Counted from the first letter of the stretch, positions 1-11,420 are shown. The stretch is DNA of 52,139 bases from Haplomitrium mnioides (GCA_049999725.1 JBNGIS010019978.1:27393-79531); one strand, 5' to 3'. Program-made: numbers and translations. Notes: generated by a model from the letters alone, not told the origin.

Positions 1-1120
1 CCACTGCCAGAAGGCCAAGGAGTGGAAAGCACGGCAGCAAATAGGGGCTGCATCTCTCACAACAGAAGGAGTTGTGAGAGATGAGGAAGAAGATTTATTA
101 TCTTTATGTGGACGGTCTCAACGTGGCGTTTTACCAAGTCCACGAAGAGGCCAATGCGAGGCAATTGAAGGGGCTTGTGAAACCTTGGTGTTTCACATTG
201 GCTATGGCTGACATTTCTTATGGTTATAACCTAAAGGAATGTAAGCATGATGACTGAGAGCCATTTTCAAAAGATGACATTTTCGACATGGTATCATCTT
301 TTGCGGTAGTAACTACTTCGGAGTTTTGGTCCTTTGTAATTATACATTCTTCACAACAATTTAGCATCGTGGAGGATGCACTTTCTGAAGTCTGTTGTGC
401 AATTGATCACGACATCTGGTGAATTTTTCTTTCATTTTTTTTGATTTGTTTGTTTTTTATTTCTCTTGCATTTTCGTTACAATATTTCATATGGTTGTTT
501 ATCTTTTTGTAGGAAAAAAAGCAATATCATTCTAGTGGTCTAAGAATCGCACATGCCCACGAGTACTACACGGTGGGCTACTGGGCAAAGGAGGGAAAGA
601 GGAGCATGCATCATTTCAACTTGCAAGCTTCTTCTGCAACCGGACTTCCTCGGCAACCAATGTGGAGTGTTTTTAGCTACTCTATAGTTTTTGCCAAGCT
701 TAAACATCCAAGAGATGATGCTCTTATGAATGTTTATCAGAAATCGCAAGCTTTGTGTAACTTTTTTATTGACCATCTATCAACAAAGCAAGATTGGATC
801 CTTGATCTCTGCTCTGAGTCTGGCACAGGCCTTGTCTGTGCTCTTAAGCTGATGCAAAATTGCATTGCCGTGGAATATTATAGACATTAGTCTATCTATA
901 TTCCTCAGAAGGTTTTGGAGATGGCTTCCTTGCCATCCGATGTGACTGAGTCACAGATAGTTTTTGCGTACCACAAGGAACCTGTTCCTCCTGGTACTTC
1001 AAGTGCTTCTGGTGACTCTGTAGTGATATCGGGGACTAGAAAGTCTCGATAGGATCTACAAATGCTCAGCCTGTAGATTTAGATGAGACAGTTCCTCCGG
1101 AAGAGGAGAGAGTCTGATGA
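1..1120 (+). pseudogene. Decayed N4/N6 DNA methyltransferase, C-terminal exons (copy A)
   Basis: In the frame beginning near 115 the translation contains a degenerate motif IV (ADISYG, compare DPPYG), then VVTTSEFW. After the intron at 419-512 comes a 105-residue open stretch (573-890) with HPRDDALMNVYQK and DWILDLCSESGTG. The latter is the AdoMet-binding motif I (consensus DPFxGSGT) followed by NCIAVEYY. The order IV then I is that of beta-class N4-cytosine/N6-adenine methylases (Pfam N6_N4_Mtase). A stop at 888 and frame breaks before 250 and after 890 show it is dead. Motif I reads SESGTG where copy B reads SGSSIG with a frame break. The product would be a nuclear DNA methylase; its substrate cannot be told. 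Moderately sure of the family, sure it is broken. Confidence 0.6.
419..512 (+). other. Intron in methyltransferase pseudogene, copy A
   Basis: A GT-AG intron of 94 bases lies between ATCTG and GAAAAAAAGC. It is T-rich, ends in TTTTTGTAG, and sits at exactly the same place as the 99-base intron at 22133-22231 in copy B. The flanking exons align between copies while the intron bodies do not align well. Confidence 0.6.
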
Positions 1121-1369
1121 CGTCTTTGCACAATTTGCAGCAATAATAAAATTTATTTTTTCCAAATCTTTTTTTCTTAAAAGTTTCATCTTGTTGCTCT
1201 TTCAATCTACTACAAGTCTTTTTATCAAGATTCGATTTATTTCCTCTAAGAATAAGTTGTGACTTTTTGATAGTCCAAGAATGGTTTGAACTCAATTTCT
1301 AATCTTAGAATAATTTAGAGTCTTTGCACATTATTTAGTGTCTTTGCGCACTAAGGCTTTGTAGTTCTT

Positions 1370-1700
1370 GTTCGGTTTCCCTACGCGTTTAAGTTGTACG
1401 GTTGTTGTTCAGAGTCCTTGCACCCGTTGGTAAAAGGGTTCTTGTTCAATGTCTATGCTTGCATAGGCTGCAGGGTTCTTCTTTAGACACTTGGCGTGTT
1501 TTGGCTGTAGGATTCTAGTTGAAAGTCCATGCGTGCATGGCTTCATTGTTCTCGTTCAGAGTCAAATCACGCAGAGGATTTAGGATTCTTGTTCGGAGTC
1601 TATGCGTGCATAGGCTTTGCGGTTCTGGTTTGGAGTCTATGCTTGCATAGACTTTGTTGGCTACGATGCTCAAAGTCAGGTTTAAAGTACGTACCCAAAT
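1370..1700 (+). repeat. Degenerate palindromic repeats, copy A
   Basis: There are several imperfect palindromes of the form GAGTCTATGCGTGCATAGGC and AAGTCCATGCGTGCATGG, separated by variants of GGTTCTTGTTC. They are related to the tidier 24-bp arrays in copy B but are spaced more irregularly (roughly 45-60 bases). No gene is visible here. Confidence 0.6.
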
Positions 1701-2035
1701 AGACATTTACGTTTTCTTGTACTTTTTTCTATCGAAAGATATATATTTTATTTCCTTTCTGTTGAGTTTAATTTATTCACAATAGTATCAAGTTTTTTCA
1801 AAATATTCGAATAACCAAAATGTTTGTTTTTTAAGTTTTCTTTCTTAAAAAAAATTTTGAAATATAATCTAAATAAAAAATATACATTTTTTGTTCATAA
1901 AAAACAATTTTTTTCGAAAAGAAGATTTTAGTCTTAAATTTAATGTTTTTTAATGGCAAATCTTCGAAAAAAAAGTTCGATTGCCAAGTGAAACAGGAAC
2001 TCAGTAGCGGTTCTTGGTTCAAAGTAGCGGCTGTT
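1701..2035 (+). other. AT-rich 3' region and terminus of unit copy A
   Basis: This stretch is very AT-rich and non-coding. It closes with two similar short blocks, AGTAGCGG at about 2003-2010 and again at 2023-2030, and ends at GCTGTT (2035). The same terminal block occurs at 23664-23699 and, reversed, at 51917-51955. Beyond 2035 the sequence is copia. Confidence 0.55.
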
Positions 2036-4803
2036 GATGTTGGTTTATTCTTTAAGCCTTTAGGCCTACCACTCTTTGCTCTAGGCTGTATTTCAGTGGC
2101 AGGTGCGTCAACTTTTTGAAGTTGTCCTGATGCATTGGGAGCTTCAATATGTGATTTGGTGATGTTGGCTACATTGTTAAATGCATCGGGTATTTTGATT
2201 AATGTTTGCTCTAAATGGAGGAGTCGTCTAACTTTGGCATCCGAATGTCTGTTTTGTTGGTTGAAGTCTAATGATAAGTCCTAGTGTCATATTAAGTTGT
2301 CCTTCGGTTTGGGTTGTGCAGCTTTGTCCTCTTGTGTCAGATGTGGAAAAGATTCTTCAAAGAATTGACAATCTGCGAATCGAGACTTAAACGCATCAAA
2401 GGTTGAGGGTTCAAGATATCAAATGATAGAAAGAGATTCAAAACCGATATATATGCCTTTTTGGTGTTGTGGTCCCATCTTGGTTTAGTGTGGGCCTATG
2501 ATTGGGACAAGTACGAGGCAACCAAATGTGCATAGATGTGATATATCTGTTGGAATTCCCACAACAAGTTGATGTGGGGAATTCTGATTAAATGCAGATG
2601 GTCTGTAATGCAATAGAGATGTTGTGTGCATGGTTGCAAGTCCCTAGGTAGTGGTGGGGAGATTTGAGCTTAGAAGTAATGGTCTTGCTATGAGTTGTAT
2701 TCTCTTAATAGCTAATTCTGCAATGCCACTTTGAAAGTGTACATGTGGAACTGTATACTATATGTCTGTGCCGGCAGATGAGTATAAATCATCAAAATTT
2801 TGTGAAGAGAATTCTCCGGCATTGCCCACTCTCAGATTTCTGATTGGGTATTCAAGAAACTAGACTAAGAGTTTCAAGATTTGGGACAACAGCTTCAAGA
2901 AGACCATTTTTTTAGTCGTAAGGAGAGATACTTTCAACCATTTGGATGATGCATCAATGGTGATGAGGAAGTATCGGAATGGTCTTGAAGGTGGATGGAT
3001 AGGTCCACATACATCAGCGTGGATTTTCTCAAGAAAGCGAGGAATCGTGATTGTTGTTTTGTCGTGAGAAGGTGCAGTTCTCAGTTTGCCTTGTGCGCAT
3101 ACTAAGCATGGAGTATTCAATGGGAGTGGATGCACGTTATGTGGTATGCCTTTGTTGTCATTTTTGATGCGGTAGAACATGTCTCGACCCGGATATCCTA
3201 GGCAATTGTGCCATGTGAGAGCTGTGGAGACCGGTTTCGTGGAGACATGATATGAGCATATTTTTGTAGTGTAAAGTCCATGTGGTGATAGTGAGAAGGA
3301 TTCATGTAGGTCAAAGCCTGTTGTTGTTGGGCTCAAGATATGGAGGACTTCAGTGTTCTGAAAAGATCCGGTTTGGATGTGAAAACCATTTTGTCAAATA
3401 TCCTGGAAACTAATGAGGTTTCTGGTTACTCCAGGTGTATAAATTGCAAATTTGATATCCAATCTTATTCCATTTGAAAAGAGTATGGTTGTTGGACCAT
3501 GTCCTTCTTCAATTTGATTGTAGCCAGTAAAAGTTGTCATAGGCTTGGAAGAAGGTTTGATCGATGAGAAGTATTTTCGGTCTTGTAATATAGTGTGCAA
3601 AGATTCACTGTCTACAATGCAAATTATCCCAGATTTGTTTTTCTAGTTTGGTAGATATGAGTGAGTCATGCGACTTTCAAGATGTAGATTGTATTGAAGG
3701 TATGCATCCATGTCTGCCAATTTAAGTAAGTTGCCCTATACCTCGTAGTTGTGAGGTTTGATGCTATGTTGGTATAGTCACACTAGGTGCGCTAGTACTC
3801 TGCAAGTAGGCTGGCTATGGCCACGTATGCCACATCAATTGCAAGTTGCTTGAGGCTGGCGTGAATGAGAATGAGTTCGCCAACCTCTATAAGATTGTCG
3901 GCCACCTCTATTGTTACATGTGCGTTGTGAAGCGCGTTCTAGTGTCGTCGATATGCGATGTTCGTTATGTTGATCCCTGTTATTGGGGAGTCAGAAGTTG
4001 ACTGGCGGTGTGGTGGGTGGCGCTCCCCCTAAATCTGGAGTGTCCCCTTCCTCTGCCTCGTGAGGGGTTTCTATTTCGGGATCGGAGGTACATCCCAGTC
4101 CTTGTAAAGTGTGATTTGGGGTTCTAAAAGGGAGCAGCAGACCTAGGTGGTCTTTTTTTGCATTTTCCACGAGGAGCAATTGATGCTTTTTACCTAGTAG
4201 CATGTATGCTATGAGTTCAGAGTATTGATTGAATCGCATATTGCGATATTGTGATGCTAAAATGAGGTTGCTTACATGGAAAGTCAATAGAGTTTTCTCT
4301 ATCTGTTCTTTGTCAGTCACAGGGTGGTCACAAATTGCCAATTGTGAGACGATGCGAAATAGTTCCCTATTGTAATTTACTATGGACGTATGGTCCTGAA
4401 CTCTGAGGTTGATCTAATTGTGTCTCGCTATAGGGAGCGATGTGCTTGTCAGATGGTTAAAATTGAGTTTCAGTTCTTCCCATAGTAGATGGGGACTGTG
4501 ATAATTCAGGTATTGGAATCTCAGAGGTTCGACCATGTGGTGTTTGATCAGTATGAGGGCTCTAGCTGCATCACATGGGGTAGTATTATCATCCGTATTG
4601 ATGATTTCACGGATGCCCTTGGATGCCAGGTATGTCGTTACGTTTAGTGACCATGACAAGTAGTTGGAGCCATCCAATCTCAAAGCCTGGAATTTTAGAG
4701 ATTCTACAGATGCTATTTGCATATGCGTGCTCTGTTTTGTAGAGAATACCTGTGAATGACAAAGATGAACTAGAGTCTCTAGTGAATGCAACTGTTGGGT
4801 CAA
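2036..4803 (-). pseudogene. copia gag-protease-integrase polyprotein (copia 1)
   Basis: Frames on the minus strand give, in order: a UBN2-type gag (4803-4414, with LKFQALRLDGSNYLSWS); more gag (4341-3991); a zinc knuckle CNWCGIRGHSQPTC near 3860-3815 that fits CX2CX4HX4C; a protease region with IVDSESLHTIL near 3620; pre-integrase TWHNCLGYPG and CLVCAQGK; and an integrase core with HADVCGP (first Asp), a degenerate second Asp, and FQNGIAE-like residues near 2740-2700 (Glu). The protease motif has DSE where DSG is expected. There are several stops and shifts, for example near 3990, 3600-3640, 3336 and 2860. This would make the particle proteins and integrase of a retrotransposon; it is now non-functional. 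Confidence 0.8.
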
Positions 4804-6654
4804 GGCTGTGTTTGTCTGTACTTAGTACAGATTGGTGTTCGATCTGAGTTTTAGTCGATCACAGACCCATGTACTTGTTTATGTTTTCTGCTTTAAGCGG
4901 AAAAATCAAAAAACTGAAGTGAAAAAAAGAAGAATTGACTAGCTGCGAGTTGATCGGTATTTACACCGAGAAATGAAATAAGAAATTGATGTTGCTAAGG
5001 GATGAAGAAACTACCATGTACAAGCATGTATCTATTGGTTCTGATGTGTCGGTAGCTTGTCCTCCTAGAGCTTCTTTGTGTGTCCTCTCAGAGCTAAAGT
5101 AGAGCCTAGTCCCTGATCATTTTGGTGCCTCTCTGCAATGCTGATTCTGTAAAGAAGTGAAAAGTAACAATTGCAGGCTAGGCTAGATAGGGGTTGAGCT
5201 TGTAAAGGTGACAGGGGTCAGCGTTTCTTGTTAGTATGGTTCGCTTATAATCTCTGTCAGAAGTACATAGAATCAACGAGTATGTCCCTTGTAAGGGATA
5301 GATTCGTTCAAAGAACAGAAAAGAATCAACCAAAGGTAGTCAAAAGATAGGTTGAGAAAGTTGAACCGCAAAGGTTTGGAAAAGAAAGTGAAAGAGCTGG
5401 AAGTAGTACAATGCAATGTTGCTCTTTAGTGGAATGTCGATATAGCTTATGTGTGGTCGCTTGTGTGAAGGTGTCTTCCACCAAATATGTCTTTGACGGG
5501 GTCTTCGTTGCTGCATAAACCAGTGAGTTGAACTTGTGCACAAGTGTGACTAACTTGTGCCTTGTCTCTCCCTACTTAGATAGTGCTCTCGAATAGTAGA
5601 GAACCAAGCTAGTAACAAGGTAATACCAAAAACTGAGAAGGAAAAAAACAATAGAGGTTTGTATACACTAGTGTCGAAGGAAAACGGGTGGACATGCAAG
5701 TGTCGTCTCTTGTGCTGGACAAGTTCTGAGCAAAGAAAATGGAGAAGATAAGAATCTCACGTAGAACCAGGTATTGAAATGGTGAAGAGAGATAACAATA
5801 GTTTGTGAGTATAGATGTCAGTATAGAAATATAGCATTGGAAACAGAACGAAAATGGAGATTTTGACCTAATATTTGTTGCCATTGATGAGACAACTTCA
5901 ACTTGTCATAGGCAAAGAACAAAGACAAATAGACATTGAGGGTACAATGCAGGTTGGCTTTGGGCGCACAAAAAGTGTTGTGGTGCTCTACTGAAGTTGA
6001 TGGGTCAAGATAAGAAGTAGCCAATGCAGCTCAGATGTCCTCGACCAGAAGTAAAGAGCAGAAGGAAAAAATTTCACCCGAGGGGTCGTAGAGGAGAGCG
6101 ATGTCCTCAAGTAGAGATAAAAGAAAAAAAAGTTCTCCAACTGAGCAGCCACGAAATGTCACGCAAATGGTCAAGAAGTCGCAGAGAAGAAGAGCTAGTA
6201 TGCCGCTAAGCAAAAGAAGGTAAGAAGTTCGTTGAACAGGGAATGCAACGTCGTTTGGAAGAATGGAGAATTGTCAAGCTGAAGAGCAAAGGTGCATCAA
6301 ACAAATGAGCAAGAATCACCAGGCAAAGTGTCGAGAAGTGGCGGCTTTGCAGGTGAGCAAGAGGACCAATGTCAAGCAGGGGCAAGTGAGCTAGGGTCAC
6401 AAAGATTGAGTGCGCCCTAGTTCGTACGGAGAGGTTTCAAAAAAGAAAAAAAAAATGGAGAGGGAGCAAGATATGGATGCTCAAGCAAGAAAAGAGAAAC
6501 CTTATTAGAAAAAGTAGCAAAGGAGAAAAAAAATTCAGCGCAAAGGTAGACCAGAATGCGCGGGAGTGAATACGCACATGGCAAGTATGTTGGAGCTAGT
6601 TCTGATGTTGGTGCAGCGTGAGTGCATGCGAAAGAAAATATTTGTAGAGTCCTT
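4804..6654 (-). other. Leader region of copia 1
   Basis: About 1.85 kb lies between the gag start and the primer-binding site. I see no domain in either strand. The short open frames here do not resemble known proteins. It is purine-rich on the plus strand with many AGAAG-type runs. Confidence 0.5.
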
Positions 6655-6668
6655 TTGTGCTGATAACA
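6655..6668 (-). promoter_or_regulatory. Primer-binding site of copia 1
   Basis: On the minus strand the sequence TGTTATCAGCAC directly follows the LTR end (GATAACA). It is a common plant copia primer site resembling the initiator-Met tRNA type TGGTATCAGAGC. Confidence 0.6.
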
Positions 6669-6753
6669 TGTTATCGCATGAGCACCGCACGCATACACAC
6701 AAGAGTCTCCAAGACGAATGAGTAGAATGATTAGGTCGGGACTACTTACATAG

Positions 6754-6831
<78 letters not shown>

Positions 6832-6835
6832 CATA
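6669..6835 (-). repeat. 5' LTR of copia 1 (short, with AT microsatellite)
   Basis: The inner LTR edge is set by the primer site at 6668/6669. The outer edge is placed near 6832-6840, because the DUF7869-like coding frame starts immediately beyond. The LTR is mostly an (AT)36 tract. No second LTR is in the window to confirm the length. Confidence 0.5.
6753..6832. repeat. GGGG(AT)36CCCC perfect palindrome
   Basis: An 80-bp tract made of four G, 36 AT dinucleotides and four C is self-complementary over its whole length. The open frames with long Tyr-Ile runs across it are artefacts. Confidence 0.95.
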
Positions 6836-7563
6836 GCAAAACTTGAATTGTTGATTAAAGGTAATATTATATATCCTTTGAACGAGAGAGGGACATTGCT
6901 GCAAAAAAAATCCCAAGTTTCCAACAAAAGAGTCAAGAGTCACCTGAGGTTTAGGATTGTAGGATACTTGAAGCGCCTCACTAAGACTCGTAATCGTGAA
7001 GCTTTGACACGTTTCAAACATTTCGAGAATCAGCTAAACATTTGATTGATTTGATCATGGGTATGGCCAACCAATAGAAATCCCACCTTGATTTTTCAAA
7101 AAATATTCTTGGCAATAACGAGACTAAGATATCCAAATAGGATAGAATTCTTATTCTCTCATGTCGTGTTGTCCAACTGAAGATACAAAGTTGGAGCCAA
7201 CGGCCCTTCAAAGTCACATAATATTTTGTTGAGCACAGTAATTGTCAAATTAGAATCACTTCTCAAGTTTTCATACATTAAGAAGACCGCTGAAGAAAGA
7301 GCATGATTGAATATTAAGGCACCAACAACATGCACACCCACCAAACAATCTTCATCAATGTTTTTTGGTGTCGAAGGCCAATGTGGAATAGCAGTTTTCT
7401 TCTGATCCATTCCATTAATAACAATTCCCAAGTACTTTCGACCATCCGCATAACATTTTCTTCGATGGTTTGCAAGTTTTGTTCTTTCTTTTATTTGTTG
7501 GTTATGATGAAGAAACAGTTGGCGATTATATTTGACTACATCATGACAAAGCACGAAGGACAT
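6836..7563 (-). pseudogene. DUF7869-type transposase-like protein, C-terminal part
   Basis: On the minus strand the frames give INGMDQKKT, VGVHVVGALIF, FLMYENLRSDSNLTI, LYLQLDNTT, then (after a stop) ENKNS, VGFLLVGHTHDQIN and QMFS. A third frame gives ITSLSEALQVSYNPKPQV. The LQLDN-ENKN and GHTHxxI blocks are the signature of the DUF7869 family, widespread repeated plant and animal proteins thought to be DDE-type transposase relatives. At least three frame breaks or stops are present. The C-terminus is cut by the copia 1 LTR, suggesting that copia 1 inserted into this gene. The N-terminal half is not recognisable upstream of 7563. Family assignment is fairly secure; function is only inferred. 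Confidence 0.7.
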
Positions 7564-8266
7564 AAAAGTAGTTCAGTAAAACATATTTTGATACTTGTAA
7601 CTTCAAAACACAACCTGAGGTGCCAAAAACATTCAAGTCATCTAAAACAAATGTTTGGATTCATAGAAGTGAAAATTTTGTAAAAGATTTAAAATAAACT
7701 TTAGGTGATTTGAACAAAGGAAAATTTGTTTGACTTAAAATAAACAAAAGTTGAGAAAAAAAGAAAAACAAGATTTTCAAACAAAGGGAACTAGAACACA
7801 TCCCTAGAGCGTTTAGGATGAGTGGAGACAACAACTGATCGCATGCACGTATAGGACCAATGCAACAACACCAATATCAAGGCTTGTTGTGACTATTGTT
7901 GCGACAAGTTTCAAAAGGAACAAGAACAAATCCTATATGCATATAAGATTTGCAAACAACAAAAACGATTCTTGCTATTGTTTTCTTTTTACAAAAGCTC
8001 TTGATTTAAAAGAACTAGAAATTTCTTGCAAGGCTAAGTGTCAAGCAACAATTTGGGTCCCTAGGAGGAAGAACAGATCCATAAGCATAAATCTGAAGGC
8101 ACTCAGAGGAGGCAGATTGCGGACATGTCTTGCAACGGCCACGAATCAGGAAGCAAGGATCATGGACGAAATGAGGAGGCAAGATCGTCACAAAGGCGAA
8201 CTAGGCTAGGGAAGGGGGACGCCTCGATCTCGCAAGCAGGAGTGCGCCTTGCAAGGGCCGATCGAG
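7564..8266. other. Unassigned 0.7 kb
   Basis: The left part is AT-rich and the right part (8050-8266) GC-rich. The open frame at 7889-8209 (plus) has no recognisable domain. Nothing else could be identified. Confidence 0.4.
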
Positions 8267-8489
8267 CTTTCTCTTCGAATCCACGGATCCTAGCGGAAAC
8301 ATGGAGTTCCTTGAAGGCCCCGCGAGATTCCACGGAAACGTGGCGTCTTCGAAGCGATTCACATGATTCTGCAGAAGACGTGGCAGCTCTAGGGAGCCCG
8401 AAGATCAGCGGGAAGTCGCCTTCCTAAGTGATGATCCCGGTTAACAGGGTTCTGATTCGTCTTACGATGTGGGGACCCCACTTACCAGG

Positions 8490-9130
8490 GATCCACTGAG
8501 AGTCCAACCGGGGAGCGACGAGGAAGACCCGAAAATGTGACATATCGTGGGTCTGGCCGAAGGAAAACGAAAGAGTTTCGGAAGGTTGATTTATCGGAGA
8601 TCTGAGCAGAGGAGGATCGAGGAAGCCGAAGGGGCGACTTAGCGTAAATCTGGTCACGGGAGAAACAACGGATGCCGAAGAGGTGATTGATCAATGTTCC
8701 GACCAAGGAAGAACCGTGGAAGCCGAAAGGGTGACTTAGCAGAGATCCGACAGGAGGAAAAGTAGAGGAGAGCCGAAAGGGGGACAAATCACCGAACGGT
8801 CCGACGAAGAGCGAGTGGAGGCGAAAATATAACTTATCAACGATCCGGTCTAACGAAGAGCAGCAGTGCTGAAATGGAGATCCATTGAGAACCGTCCAAC
8901 GAGAAGAAGGCTAAGCCAGAATGGCAATATGGTGCCGATCTGGTTGGGAGAAACGAGGGGTACGCCGAAAAGGCAATGTATCGACGAATCGAGGAGCCAG
9001 ATGGAGTCGGTCAGAAAAACAAGTTAACGTCGGTCCGACCGACAAAGGAGCAAGTCCGCCGAAAGGGTGATTCTACGCAGATTCAATATGACCAAGGGAG
9101 AAAGCTCGAACGGGGTCTGGCCGCGGCATC
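8490..9130 (+). repeat. Diverged ~60-bp tandem repeats in left LTR
   Basis: The motif GCCGAAAGGGTGACTTA, spaced from GATCCGGTC and GACGAAGAGC, recurs about every 55-65 bases, giving roughly ten poorly conserved units. The same array is at 13300-13930 in the right LTR. Confidence 0.65.
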
Positions 9131-9294
9131 CGAAAGTTTGATGGGGTGAGAACGGTCCAAATAGGTCTTGTAGTTATTATATCGAGCTTTCAAAAAACTT
9201 AACAAAGAAAGCCTCAGGCGCACGCATAGTTCTTATCTTGAAGAAATGACAAAATGGCAACATCGGTACAAGTTCTTACTCGGCGAAGGGGGTT

Positions 9295-9780
9295 CTTCGG
9301 ATGACGTGGCGAGCACAAGGAGTCCGCAAAGGGTTTCGAAAATGTGGACGAATGAGAGAGAAGCCCACGGGTCAACTTCGGAATAGGGGTCAACGCGACG
9401 GTCAGCCTACCTCCTTGCGGGGCGACGTCGGATGGTGGCCTTCGAATGACGTGGCGCCTTGAGATGCATGGAGGGGATTTCGTGGGTCAACATCAAAAGA
9501 AAGTCAGTCGACGGTCCACCTACCCCTTTGTGAGGCGGCGTCAGATGGCACCCTTCGGATGACTTGGAGACTCCGAGAGCCTCGAGCAAAGTTAGAGGAC
9601 ACATGGTAGTACGTGAGAGCTCATCGGACCTTGGGCCGCGAGCGAGTCAACTTCAGAAGGGAGGGTCAGCGCGACGGTCAGCCTACCCTTTTGTCGAGCG
9701 GCGTCGGACAACGGAGCTACGGATGACATGGCGCGTGGAGGATAACTTAGGATCTGCGGGGGAATCTGTGAAGATTCCGT
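9295..9780 (+). repeat. Larger tandem repeats with ACGT core boxes in left LTR
   Basis: Four irregular units of about 110-165 bases each contain GGATGACGTGGCG (or a close variant), GTCAACTTCGGA and GGTCAGCCTACCCCTTTG. TGACGTGGC is a C-box/G-box hybrid bound by plant bZIP factors. The matching stretch in the right LTR is 14110-14600. Confidence 0.6.
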
Positions 9781-11420
9781 GGACTAAGTTTTGGGGGTGC
9801 TTCGGAACTCTATTCCAAAGAACCCTTGGGACTTGGCTCCGCGGGAATCTGCGAAATCTCAACCCGCGAGATTCTTCAGACTCCCCGTAACATTACCGTT
9901 GGATTTTCCTAACTACTCGATAGAACACGCGGCGCCTCCTCCCATTCTGTTGTAACGGGAATAACAACCGTAGAGGACACGCGTCGTTACCCTCTATTCC
10001 GAGCCAACGGAATTAATGACTATTCATCGGATCGAGCTTTCAAGATCAGCACGCGCGCGGGGGGGTATACCTCGACGGCCTTCGAATTCATTCAGGTTGA
10101 TGCACGGGCAATCGCAAGGAGCGACAGCAACCGCAAGAAAGGGAAATCACACAAGGTAAGGCAGGAGTGAGAATTTAGTGACGAGCTACATGAAGCAGGT
10201 GAACTAGCTCCAAGAGGCCAGGGGGATTCGGAGGTGGACTAGAGGGGCACCGAGAATCACAGACTGAGGAGCTCTAGATGCTCGGGCGATCCAAGTGAAC
10301 TCGTCCTTCCAGGTGGACTAGAGCGGAGGTGGACCGATACGATAGTTCAAAGGGATTCTGGCCCGCTGAGATCTAAGGAGAGGCTGCCAAGTGAGGAGCT
10401 TGGAGTCATCTCGGCATTTCCTTGTGCAAGCACATCAACCTAGAGTGTTCGCAGTACTTTCTGGTGTGATTCTTCAAGTGGAGCTGAGAGGGGGGGGCTA
10501 CGTTAGTGCCTACGCACTGCGCGGGAGGACCCGTCGAGGCTCACGGTAGAGTGAGCTACCTGCAATTGGGAAGACTGTCTCCTAGAGATGGGGGTGAAAG
10601 AAATCCTCTTCCTAGCTTGAGGAAGTAAATTCAGGGCTTCTCGCGAGAGAAGGTAAACTATCTAGAGAGAAGGGTGTGTGGGTGGTTGTTGGGCTGCTGG
10701 CTGTAAGGCAACAAAGGATTCAAAAGGGAGGTAACAGTTGGTGGAAATCCAAAGGGCCTTCAAGGACTCTGTTTCTCTTGCAAATATTGTATAAAGTGTT
10801 TGTGTATATGTGTAGTTAGATTTCGTTTCTGCAAGTGTGTTCTAGAGATTCATTAGATTAGGAGGTATCAAGACCAATTGAGCAGACCTTGGGACTGCTT
10901 TGAAAGAGGAGTCCAATCCATTGACACGATTATGAAAGCCTAGGGGTGAATGCTCTCTGCCTCTAATCCTGTAGGATAGTTTAGGAGTTAGATCATATTA
11001 GGATAAATAGACAAATTAGTTGTATCAATCCTGTGACAACCGTGAGAGGGGGAGTCCAGTCTTGTTTTGTTGAACATTGGTGCAGGTCAGAGCACCCATT
11101 CTGCCTCAAGCACAAATTAGGTGGCAAGGTCTAGATCATTGGGTCCTTTGAATAAAGTGGAAGAATTACACAAAACACAACTGGGGGAAAATGAATGTAG
11201 CCCTAGGGGTGTTTGAGTAACTGACTTGAGTGCAACCAAAAGAGAGTGAGTGGTGTGTTAAAGGCTAGAAAGGAAAAGGAGAATCCTTAAAGCCTGAAAG
11301 TGGTAACTAGCAAGGGGCTATCTTAGAAAAGAACCTGAAAGCCCACAATCTGTCCTCCCTTGCCTCCAAAGAGGTGACTGAGAAGGTTAAAGCCTGGAAC
11401 AGGGGAGCGACATGAAATTT

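Larger units (their letters stand above)
1..2035 (+). mobile_element. ParB-methyltransferase repeated unit, copy A (3' part)
   Basis: This is the 3' portion of a repeated unit seen more completely at 16211-23699. Shared in the same order are the end of exon 3, a short intron, the last exon of a DNA methyltransferase gene, a stretch of degenerate palindromic repeats, an AT-rich stretch and a conserved terminus ending in GCGGCTGTT at 2035. The unit begins outside the window. It abuts a copia element that is cut in mid-integrase, so it probably inserted there. Its mobile status is inferred from the common terminus in three copies; no transposase is visible. Confidence 0.6.
2036..6835 (-). mobile_element. 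Ty1/copia element 1, truncated (5' LTR to integrase)
   Basis: Read on the minus strand the order is 5' LTR (6835-6669), primer site, a long untranslated leader, gag, protease, pre-integrase and integrase. The element stops at 2036 where unit copy A begins. RT, RNase H and the 3' LTR are not in the window and would be expected left of position 1 if copy A is a clean insertion. Related copia elements lie at 23700-30101 and 39309-41951. Confidence 0.8.
8267..11412 (+). repeat. Left LTR of the LARD
   Basis: It starts at CTTTCTCTTCGAATCC, where homology with the right LTR begins, and ends in GGGGAGCGACA just before the primer site. It is GC-rich in its first half and has two kinds of internal tandem repeat. 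The small open frames within it have no domains and are not conserved between the two LTRs. Confidence 0.8.

Noticed and set aside
1990-2035. Helitron 3' end
   Set aside because: There is no CTRR end and no hairpin of the right form near the terminus.
6417-7021. Frames with long Tyr-Ile runs
   Set aside because: They are translations of the AT microsatellite; only the part beyond 6835 on the minus strand matches DUF7869.
8125-9890. Open frames in the LARD LTR
   Set aside because: They are not preserved in the second LTR and contain no domain.
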